Below are positions 1 through 5,630 of a stretch of 5,842 bases of DNA, one piece after another. The DNA is from JAVBNO01 sp031551485 (GTDB lineage: Bacteria > Bacillota > Clostridia > Oscillospirales > Ruminococcaceae): contig JAVBNO010000070.1 of assembly GCA_031551485.1 (NCBI GenBank), positions 1-5,842 of the forward strand. The letters run 5' to 3'. Position 1 is the stretch's first letter, and each line of letters opens with the position of its first letter. The notes under the pieces were generated by a model, which worked only from the letters and a program-made list of their open reading frames with translations, made no database searches and was not told the origin of the DNA. Made by a program: the position numbers and the translations under genes.

Positions 1-1987
1 TTATACCATAACCGCGGGATAATTTTAAGATGGTAATCTTGCCGCCGGGGGTTTCCATTTGCAAGAAGGCATAGCGACGGCCGGGGGTGACTGTCACGGC
101 ACCCAAAGCCTGAAAGCAGCCATTATCGGTGGGGGTAAGCGTTGTGGCGCCGGAAGTGTAATAGGCGGCCTCGTCACATCGGTCTTGCGGCAAGGCCGCC
201 ATTGCGGGGGCAAGGGTTTGAATGCACACAACATCGGCAGCCAGCCGGGCGGGCGCCGGGTCGGAGGAGAGGATAAAATCCACCTGTTTGACATTGGCGT
301 TTCGCAAAAGGGCCTGCAATTCCTCCACGCCGGCCGGTGTGCCGGGGGATTCGATGACAGCGGCGGTATTGCCCCGGCAGAGAATGACATCTTCGCTTTG
401 GAGGGGAATGATCACTTCCAGCGTATTGCGGGTGAGGAGCACGTGGGAGAGGATGCCGGCAATGAGGGGCAGCAACAGGGCCGCCAGGGCGTAGCGGGTG
501 GTTTTGAACCCGGGGCGGCGTATGTAAAGGGCGAAAACAACGGCCAGGAAGAGGGCGAACCACAAAAACAGATAGGGTTCGCGGACAGGCAGGACGGCAT
601 AGGGCAAGCGGCAGACCACCCCCGCAAGGGTGGCGAGCAGCGAGGCGCCAAAACCGCCAATCACCCCCAACACGCCCAAAAGGCCGGAGAGAAATGGAAT
701 GCCGCCCAAAAGACCGCAGACAGCGCCGCAAAACAAGATGGCCGGCACCAACGGGGTGACCAGCAAATTGGTGAGCAGCGTATAGGTCGGGAGGGTCTGT
801 CCTTTAAAGACGGTAAGGGGGAAAGTGAGCACCAGCACCGAAAGGCAGAGGGCCAACAGAGAAAGCAGCCGCGTCATCCACTTGTCACGGTTGGGGCGGC
901 GGGCTTTCAGGCGGGCCGTCAGCCACCCTTCCAATAGGGAGGCAAAAAGGATGATGGACAAGGCGGAAGCAAAGGAGTACTGAAATGAGCTGGAGGCGAT
1001 GTAACCGGGACAAAGGGTAAGGAGCAGCACGGCGGACACCGCCAGCGACGTCAGAGAATCGCTTTGGCGGTCAATGAGGCGACCTGTGAACATGATGGCC
1101 AGCATGATGCCGGCGCGGAGCACCGAAGGGGAAAACCCGGCCATGGTCACCACCAGCACAATGGTCACAATGCCGCCCAGCCACTGGAGGCGCTTTTTCG
1201 CTTTTATTTTTTGCAGCCAGCCCGCCACTCCCATGGCAATGAGGGTGAGGTGGGTGCCGGAAACGGCCAGCAGGTGGCCGATGCCGGAATTGTACAGATT
1301 ATCCCAGACAGTGGGGGGCAGATCGTTTGTGTAAGACAGCAGGATGCTTTGAACCAAGGGGGCACTTTCGGCGGGAGTGACAGCTTCGATATTGGCGGCC
1401 ATTTGCTCCCGCAGCATGACCAGGTAGTAGACAGGATCTTTGGCGGCAGGGGTGATGGTTTCGTATTCATCGCCGGTCATTCGGGCGTAGAGGGTGACCC
1501 CGCGAGAAAGAAAAGCGCCCAGCCCCTGGGAATTACGGGAGCCGCTGATGGCAAGCGTTGTTTTCAGATAGTCGCCCGGGCGAAGGTCCAGCGCCTCGTA
1601 ACTGTAGGCGCTGACCATGACGGAGGCGGTGCCGCCGGAACGGGGCAAATGGCCGTAGAGTTCGCAGCTTTGGCCGGCTGCGTAGGTGCGCACGCCGGTG
1701 ACCACCCCTTCGAAGGGGAGGATTTGCCCTTGATATGTGGCATTGACGTTTGCGATGGCGGCGTTATATTGCCACATGACCAAAACCGCCAGCACAAAGG
1801 CCGCGGCCGCACAATAAAGATAGGGTTTTATTTTGGGCATAACATGGAACAGGAGGGCCAAAAGCCCTCCTATCGCAAACGCGGCCAAACCGCCCCAGAG
1901 CAGCCAGCGCAGGCCGGCGGACACTGCGGCGGCAATGCAGACCGTATAACAGATGCCAAACACAAATACCGGACGACTCATCTTCAT
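1..1987 (-). CDS. comEC: ComEC/Rec2-family DNA internalisation channel protein, C-terminus cut by window edge
   Basis: ComEC forms the inner-membrane channel that takes single-stranded DNA into the cytoplasm during natural transformation. The gene is open for 662 codons from ATG 1987 and leaves the window without a stop. Residues 1-75 hold hydrophobic membrane segments. Residues about 84-180 are a soluble, beta-rich stretch where the family has its OB-fold domain. Residues about 205-515 are a multi-spanning membrane region with the family signature GHLLAVSGTH at 237-246. From about 520 a soluble domain begins where many ComEC proteins have a metallo-beta-lactamase-like domain, but its metal motif is missing (see findings). 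An in-frame TGA two codons upstream limits the start to ATG 1987 or ATG 1981, and neither has a strong Shine-Dalgarno sequence. It lies 76 nt after hinT with no terminator between, so it is probably in the alaS operon. No comEA or comEB is visible. Identity is confident; activity in transformation is inferred. Confidence 0.93.
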   Translation of the reverse strand, partial: MKMSRPVFVFGICYTVCIAAAVSAGLRWLLWGGLAAFAIGGLLALLFHVMPKIKPYLYCAAAAFVLAVLVMWQYNAAIANVNATYQGQILPFEGVVTGVRTYAAGQSCELYGHLPRSGGTASVMVSAYSYEALDLRPGDYLKTTLAISGSRNSQGLGAFLSRGVTLYARMTGDEYETITPAAKDPVYYLVMLREQMAANIEAVTPAESAPLVQSILLSYTNDLPPTVWDNLYNSGIGHLLAVSGTHLTLIAMGVAGWLQKIKAKKRLQWLGGIVTIVLVVTMAGFSPSVLRAGIMLAIMFTGRLIDRQSDSLTSLAVSAVLLLTLCPGYIASSSFQYSFASALSIILFASLLEGWLTARLKARRPNRDKWMTRLLSLLALCLSVLVLTFPLTVFKGQTLPTYTLLTNLLVTPLVPAILFCGAVCGLLGGIPFLSGLLGVLGVIGGFGASLLATLAGVVCRLPYAVLPVREPYLFLWFALFLAVVFALYIRRPGFKTTRYALAALLLPLIAGILSHVLLTRNTLEVIIPLQSEDVILCRGNTAAVIESPGTPAGVEELQALLRNANVKQVDFILSSDPAPARLAADVVCIQTLAPAMAALPQDRCDEAAYYTSGATTLTPTDNGCFQALGAVTVTPGRRYAFLQMETPGGKITILKLSRGYGI

Positions 1988-2002
1988 TCTTCATTCCCGG
2001 TG

Positions 2003-2025
2003 GCTCGCTTTTTGCAAAGCGAAGC
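2003..2025 (-). repeat. Hairpin between hinT and comEC
   Basis: An inverted repeat can fold into 9 bp with one bulged base around a 4-nt loop (2003-2011 with 2016-2025). In the minus-strand transcript it lies 15 nt upstream of the comEC ATG. No U-run follows, so it does not look like an intrinsic terminator. It could influence comEC translation or mark an RNA processing site, but this is inference from position alone. The rest of the 76-nt spacer shows nothing convincing. Confidence 0.4.
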
Positions 2026-2063
2026 GGCTGTTAATCATATCTGAAGAAAAAGCAGAGGCGGTT

Positions 2064-2402
2064 TTAGCCGGGAGGCCAGGCCAGGGCGCGGCCGCCCAAC
2101 AAGTGAAAGTGGAGATGGGGCACCGATTGGCCACCATCTTCGCCCACATTGGTGACCACACGCCAGCCCCGCTCCAACCCCTGGGATTTGGCCAGATCGG
2201 TGGCGACGGCAAAGAGGCGGCCGAGCAACTCGCCGTGGGTTTGGGTGAGTTCGGCGGCGTCGGTGATATGGGCTTTGGGGACAATGAGGATATGGGTGGG
2301 GGCTTTGGGGTCAATATCCGCAAAGGCCAAAATCCAATCGTCCTCGTAGAGTTTGGTGGAGGGAATTTCCCCCGCGATAATTTTGCAAAACAGGCAGTCC
2401 AT
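2064..2402 (-). CDS. hinT: HIT-family purine nucleoside phosphoramidase (HinT-like), complete
   Basis: Hint proteins are small cytosolic homodimers that hydrolyse the P-N bond of AMP-amine compounds and can also cleave aminoacyl-adenylates. The 112-residue product has the usual family length and order: CLFCKIIAGEIP at 3-14 with a Cys-x2-Cys pair (C3, C6), the central strand region with FADIDPKAPTHILIVPKAH at 27-45, and the histidine triad PHLHFHLLGG at 95-104. H96, H98 and H100 form the triad, and H98 is the expected nucleophile by family knowledge. The C-terminus ALAWPPG matches the typical Hint end, so the gene is intact. ATG 2402 is preceded by AAGGAGG with a 7-nt spacer, which fixes the start. 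It lies 20 nt after the alaS stop and is almost certainly co-transcribed with it. The symbol follows bacterial usage; the physiological substrate is not shown by the sequence. Confidence 0.95.
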   Translation of the reverse strand: MDCLFCKIIAGEIPSTKLYEDDWILAFADIDPKAPTHILIVPKAHITDAAELTQTHGELLGRLFAVATDLAKSQGLERGWRVVTNVGEDGGQSVPHLHFHLLGGRALAWPPG

Positions 2403-2409
2403 GAAAAGG

Positions 2410-2416
2410 CCTCCTT
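2410..2416 (-). promoter_or_regulatory. Ribosome binding site of hinT
   Basis: AAGGAGG, a near-perfect anti-16S match, lies 7 nt before ATG 2402 within the 20-nt alaS-hinT spacer. It decides the hinT start and shows that hinT has its own initiation site rather than relying only on coupling to alaS. Confidence 0.85.
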
Positions 2417-2422
2417 ATCAAA

Positions 2423-5068
2423 TCATGATTGCAGTTGGGCGGCCAGCAGCTCGGGGGCTTTGGCAATGGCTTCGTCAATGCGCATGACGGCGCTGACGCC
2501 GCCCATGGCGCTGTCGGGCCGGCCGCCGCCACTGCCGCCGATGAGCGAAGTGAGCTCTTTGCAGAGTTTGCCGGCATGGGCACCCGCCTTTTGAGCGTCG
2601 GCGCCACAAACCACCAAAATGTTGCCTTTGTCGCCGTCAATGGAGGACAAAATGGCAACTACATCGGGGTGCTGGGCTTTGACATTGTCGGACATGGCGC
2701 GCAATGCCTCGGCTTTAATGCCGCTGAATTGGGCGGAGACAAGGCGGACACCGCCTATTATCTGGGCATTCTCGAACAGTTTGCCCGCCTGCTGGTTGGC
2801 CATTTTTTCATTGAGAGAGGCGATCTCCCGGTCTTTTTGTCGCAGTTCCGCCACCAGCGCTTCGGTTTTCTTGGGCAGGTCGGCGGGGTTGCCCAGTTTT
2901 AAATGTTCGCAGGCGGCCAGGATGAGATGGTTGTTTTGGGCAATCAGCGCCAACACGCCCGCGCCGGTTGTGGCCTCGATGCGGCGGACGCCGGCGGCCA
3001 CCGACGATTCCTTGCAAATTTTAAACAGACCGATGAGGGAGGTGTTGGTGACATGGGTGCCGCCGCAAAGCTCGATGGATTTGCCGGAGACATTGCAGAC
3101 CCGAACCCGGTCGCCATATTTTTCGCCAAAGAGGGCCATGGCGCCCATATCCCGGGCGGATTTGATGTCCATTTCGGAAATGTTGACGTCGAAGGCGCCC
3201 AGCACAAGCGCGTTGACTTTGTCTTCTGTCTCTTGTATTTCGCCGGGGGTCATGGCACTGAAGTGGGAGAAGTCGAAACGGCAGGTTTCGGCATCCACCA
3301 TCGAGCCCGCCTGGTGTACGTGGGTGCCCAACACTTCCCGCAGGGCCGCCTGTAAAAGGTGGCAGGCCGTGTGGTTGCGCATAATGGACAGGCGGCGGGT
3401 ACGGTCGACCTGGGCTGTGACGGTGTCGCCTTTGCTGAGAACGCCGGTGCGCATTTTGCCAATGTGCAGGAAGACACCGTCGGCGGATTTGCGGCAGTCG
3501 TAGACTTCCATGACCGCATTGCCCGCCATGATCAGGCCGGTGTCGCCCACCTGGCCGCCACTTTCGGCATAGAAGGGGGTTTTGTCCAGGACAATGGTGG
3601 CCTCGGCCCCCTCCCCTACATTATCAGAAATTTCGCCGTCGGCCAGAATGGCTTGTATTTTGGCTTCACAGTCCAACTGGGTATAGCCGACAAATTCATT
3701 TTGCAGTTTCTGGGCCGCCAGCAAATCTTCGACCCAGCCCACATCCCCCATGGCGGCGCGGGCGTCACGGGCGCGTTTGCGCTGTTCATCCATCAGCTTG
3801 GCAAATTCATCTTCGTCGACCTGCCAGCCCCGCTCGGCCAAAATTTCGCGGGTAAGGTCGATGGGAAACCCGTATGTGTCATAAAGGCGGAAAGCCTCGG
3901 CCCCGGAGAGGGCGCCGGGCTGGTCCATCCGGCTGTCCACTTTATCAATCAGGCTGGAAAGAAGCTCGATGCCCTGGTCGATGGTGCGGGCGAAGCGGTC
4001 TTCCTCCACCGAAATCACTTTGACGATATAATCTTTGCCTCTGACCAGGTCGGGGTAGGCCGCAGCGTTTTCCTGTATGACCGTTTCGCAAACCTCGTGG
4101 AGGAAGGGGCGGGTGATGCCCAGCAAACGGCCGTGGCGGGCGGCCCGGCGCAGCAACCGGCGCAGGACATAGCCCCGGCCTTCGTTGCCCGGAACCACGC
4201 CGTCGCCAATGAGCATTGTGGTGGAGCGGATGTGATCGGTGATGACCCGGAGGGAGACGTCGGATTTTTCGTTTTCACCGTAGCGAATGCCGGCAATGTC
4301 GCTGATGTGGGTCATGATCTTTTGGACGGTATCCACTTCGAAAAGGTTGCCCACGCCCTGCAAAATGCAAGCCAGACGCTCCAGCCCCATGCCTGTGTCG
4401 ATGTTGGGGTGCTCAAGAGGGGTGTAGGTGCCGTTGCCGTCGGTATTAAACTGGGTAAACACCAGATTCCAGAATTCCACATAACGGTCGCAATCGCAGC
4501 CCACGGCGCAGGTGGGAGAATCGCAGCCATATTCGGCACCGCGGTCGAAGTAAATTTCGGAGCAAGGGCCGCAGGGACCCGCGCCAATTTCCCAGAAGTT
4601 ATCCGCTTTGCCCAGGCGCACCATATGGTCGGGGGCGACGCCCACTTCCTTTGTCCAAATGTCATAGGCCTGGTCGTCATCCAGATAAATGGAGACGTAG
4701 AGGCGGTCGACAGGCAGCTGGAGGCGCTGGGTGATAAATTCCCACGCCCAGGCGGTGGCTTCGCGCTTGAAGTAGTCGCCGAAGGAGAAATTGCCCAGCA
4801 TTTCGAAATAGGTGCCGTGGCGCGCCGTTTTGCCCACACGCTCGATGTCCGGCGTGCGGATGCATTTTTGGCAGGTGGTTACCCGTTTGCTGGGCGGGGT
4901 GGCGGTGCCGAGAAAATATTTTTTAAGGGGGGCCATGCCGGAATTGATGAGAAGAAGGCTTTGGTCCTCCAATGGGACAAGTGGGGCGCTGGGCAGGCGG
5001 GTGTGGGCTTTTTCCTCGAAGAAGGAAAGAAACGCCTCCCGCAGTTCATTCAGTCCGGTCCATTTCAT
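2423..5068 (-). CDS. alaS: Alanyl-tRNA synthetase, complete
   Basis: AlaRS is a cytosolic class II synthetase that activates alanine with ATP, charges tRNA-Ala, and edits mischarged Ser- and Gly-tRNA-Ala. The 881-residue product is of normal bacterial length. The catalytic core covers about 1-245, with the motif 2 region TARHGTYFEMLGNFSFGDYF at 81-100 and motif 3 GMGLER at 226-231. The tRNA-recognition region follows, including RGYVLRRLLRRAARHGR at 298-314. The editing domain has the zinc-type motifs HTACH (H566, H570) and CGGTH (C668, H672). A charged helical stretch at about 733-765 leads to the C-Ala domain, with the glycine-rich GGSGGGRPDSAMGG at 844-857. I chose ATG 5068 because GGAGG lies 9 nt upstream. 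An in-frame TTG at 5095 would add nine residues, place that ribosome site inside the coding region, and lose the usual MKWTG-like N-terminus. It is first in the operon, and a T-box leader controls it. Confidence 0.98.
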   Translation of the reverse strand: MKWTGLNELREAFLSFFEEKAHTRLPSAPLVPLEDQSLLLINSGMAPLKKYFLGTATPPSKRVTTCQKCIRTPDIERVGKTARHGTYFEMLGNFSFGDYFKREATAWAWEFITQRLQLPVDRLYVSIYLDDDQAYDIWTKEVGVAPDHMVRLGKADNFWEIGAGPCGPCSEIYFDRGAEYGCDSPTCAVGCDCDRYVEFWNLVFTQFNTDGNGTYTPLEHPNIDTGMGLERLACILQGVGNLFEVDTVQKIMTHISDIAGIRYGENEKSDVSLRVITDHIRSTTMLIGDGVVPGNEGRGYVLRRLLRRAARHGRLLGITRPFLHEVCETVIQENAAAYPDLVRGKDYIVKVISVEEDRFARTIDQGIELLSSLIDKVDSRMDQPGALSGAEAFRLYDTYGFPIDLTREILAERGWQVDEDEFAKLMDEQRKRARDARAAMGDVGWVEDLLAAQKLQNEFVGYTQLDCEAKIQAILADGEISDNVGEGAEATIVLDKTPFYAESGGQVGDTGLIMAGNAVMEVYDCRKSADGVFLHIGKMRTGVLSKGDTVTAQVDRTRRLSIMRNHTACHLLQAALREVLGTHVHQAGSMVDAETCRFDFSHFSAMTPGEIQETEDKVNALVLGAFDVNISEMDIKSARDMGAMALFGEKYGDRVRVCNVSGKSIELCGGTHVTNTSLIGLFKICKESSVAAGVRRIEATTGAGVLALIAQNNHLILAACEHLKLGNPADLPKKTEALVAELRQKDREIASLNEKMANQQAGKLFENAQIIGGVRLVSAQFSGIKAEALRAMSDNVKAQHPDVVAILSSIDGDKGNILVVCGADAQKAGAHAGKLCKELTSLIGGSGGGRPDSAMGGVSAVMRIDEAIAKAPELLAAQLQS

Positions 5069-5077
5069 AGATACATT

Positions 5078-5082
5078 CCTCC
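5078..5082 (-). promoter_or_regulatory. Ribosome binding site of alaS
   Basis: GGAGG lies 9 nt upstream of ATG 5068 and selects this start over the in-frame TTG at 5095. It lies about 45 nt past the end of the leader terminator's T-run, so it is transcribed only when the terminator is bypassed. Confidence 0.85.
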
Positions 5083-5127
5083 AAAACAGGTTCAAGATTC
5101 ATTGGTAAGGACGGGCGGTTTGGGGGT

Positions 5128-5165
5128 AAAACAAAAAACAGCTCCGCCCGTACTGGGGCGAAAGC
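5128..5165 (-). terminator. T-box-controlled intrinsic terminator in the alaS leader
   Basis: The RNA arm GCUUUCGCCC (5165-5156) pairs with GGGCGGAGC (5149-5141) with one bulged U and one G-U pair. A T-rich tail, TGTTTTTTGTTTT (5140-5128), follows at once, as in a Rho-independent terminator. Its 5' arm is also the 3' arm of the antiterminator, so the two structures exclude each other. By T-box logic, charged tRNA-Ala should favour this terminator. Confidence 0.9.
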
Positions 5166-5188
5166 CGCTTGCTTCCGTGGTACCACCC
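5156..5188 (-). promoter_or_regulatory. T-box antiterminator
   Basis: GGG (5188-5186) pairs with CCC (5158-5156), and CGGAAGC pairs with GCUUUCG (5165-5159) including one G-U pair, leaving the bulge UGGUACCA. The UGGU in the bulge can pair with the acceptor end ACCA of uncharged tRNA-Ala. The variable fourth base U matches discriminator A73, the known discriminator of tRNA-Ala. Forming this helix uses up the 5' arm of the terminator. Confidence 0.85.
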
Positions 5189-5377
5189 AAATTGCAAAGG
5201 GTCCGCTGCCCTTTGCCACTCGACGCCGGCGTAACGTGCCGGAGACGGCGCGGCTTCTTTCACCGCGATGCTCCGGGGTGGCAACGGTGTGTCACTTTGC
5301 AGGAGGCTTTCAGCCGTGTGGCCCCCCTCTCTGGCGCAGTGTGACGACGACGTTTTCCCCATCGACGCATGTTGACC

Positions 5378-5418
5378 GTTTTGGCGGGGTCGGCATTGCA
5401 GTATCCCGGCGCCAAAAC
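5378..5418 (-). other. Extra 5' hairpin upstream of T-box stem I
   Basis: A perfect 9-bp inverted repeat, GUUUUGGCG (5418-5410) and CGCCAAAAC (5386-5378), can extend inward by GGG/CCC after a CC bulge. It begins about 11 nt from the predicted transcription start and ends before stem I. It is not part of the standard T-box architecture, and no U-run follows. It may protect the 5' end of the mRNA or act in early elongation; both are inference. Confidence 0.6.
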
Positions 5419-5428
5419 TTCGATTGTA

Positions 5429-5464
5429 TGCGGACATTATAGCGTAAAGGGCTGCCGCTGTCAA
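5429..5464 (-). promoter_or_regulatory. Consensus housekeeping-sigma promoter for alaS
   Basis: TTGACA (5464-5459) and TATAAT (5441-5436), both perfect hexamers, are separated by exactly 17 bp (5458-5442). The likely start is the A at 5429, 7 nt after the -10 box. No extended -10 is needed and no operator is evident. Control seems to be left to the T-box downstream. Confidence 0.93.
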
Positions 5465-5503
5465 CAGATGCAGAGACGGGATTCTCCGCAATTTAGAGGG
5501 GGC

Positions 5504-5565
5504 AAAAATAAAAACAAGCAAAACCTGCACCCCTTGGCCTAAGCCGTTAAGAGGGAGCAGGTTTT
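5504..5565 (-). terminator. Rho-independent terminator of the gene at the right edge
   Basis: On the minus strand AAAACCTGC (5565-5557) pairs perfectly with GCAGGTTTT (5528-5520). Inner pairing CCCTCTT with AAGGGG and a small GGC/GCC tip extend the hairpin. The tail GCTTGTTTTTATTTTT (5519-5504) supplies the T-rich run. It ends the incoming transcript about 40 nt before the alaS -35 box and so insulates the alaS operon. In the plus direction only four T residues follow the stem, so strong bidirectional action is unlikely. Confidence 0.88.
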
Positions 5566-5610
5566 CGCACTGGAGCGCTGTGTTATGCCTTTGGTTTCTA
5601 AGGTGACTAT

Positions 5611-5628
5611 GCAGTATACTTCTACTGC
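5611..5628 (-). repeat. Small hairpin just after the stop codon
   Basis: GCAGTA and TACTGC form a perfect 6-bp inverted repeat around a 6-nt spacer, starting 2 nt after the stop codon at 5631-5633. No T-run follows. It may stabilise the 3' end of the upstream mRNA, but it is short enough to be chance. Confidence 0.35.
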
Positions 5629-5630
5629 AA

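Larger units (their letters stand above)
5128..5370 (-). promoter_or_regulatory. T-box riboswitch for tRNA-Ala, alaS leader
   Basis: This leader RNA senses uncharged tRNA. Read on the minus strand, stem I closes with GGGG (5360-5357) against CCCC (5278-5275). Its distal part has AGAGAG (5332-5327) and the apical-loop motif GGCUGAAA. GUCAC/GUGAC and GGGGGC/GCCUCC give the stem I helices. The specifier is GCC (5282-5280) followed by A, an alanine codon read by tRNA-Ala(GGC), which agrees with the gene downstream. Stem II is GGAG..CUCC around CGCGG/CCGCG (5274-5241). A short CCGGC/GCCGG hairpin with CGUUA in its loop (5242-5226) is the likely stem IIA/B element. Stem III is a perfect GCAAAGGG/CCCUUUGC (5216-5194). 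The T-box sequence GGGUGGUACCACGG (5188-5175) and the terminator follow. The AGUA S-turn expected on the 5' side of the specifier loop is not obvious. Confidence 0.95.

Noticed and set aside
59..2044. Two plus-strand open frames (59-937 and 1064-2044) antisense to comEC
   Set aside because: The products are Gly/Gln/His-rich without recognisable domains, and the opposite frame is a clear ComEC with membrane segments and the GHLLAVSGTH signature.
2025..2063. TATGAT -10-like box in the hinT-comEC spacer as an internal comEC promoter
   Set aside because: The hexamer 17 bp upstream is ACCGCC, which does not resemble TTGACA, and there is no extended -10. The support is too weak to annotate.
4490..4573. 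Six cysteines at AlaRS residues 166-193 as a new metal site
   Set aside because: As I recall, CGPCSEIY followed by a Cys-rich GC..C..GCDCDRY loop is common in AlaRS from Clostridia, so I treat it as a normal family variant.
5068..5095. TTG 5095 as the alaS start, and the 3-codon ORF ATG 5076 to TGA overlapping the alaS ATG
   Set aside because: The TTG start would place the GGAGG site inside the coding region and add a non-family N-terminus. The mini-ORF begins only one base after GGAGG, too close for initiation there.
3359..5344. Plus-strand open frame of 661 codons across alaS and its leader
   Set aside because: It lies wholly antisense to alaS and the T-box, has low-complexity Gly/Ala/Val/Asp-rich sequence, shows no family motif and has no convincing ribosome site. 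It is a by-product of GC-rich codon use on the other strand.
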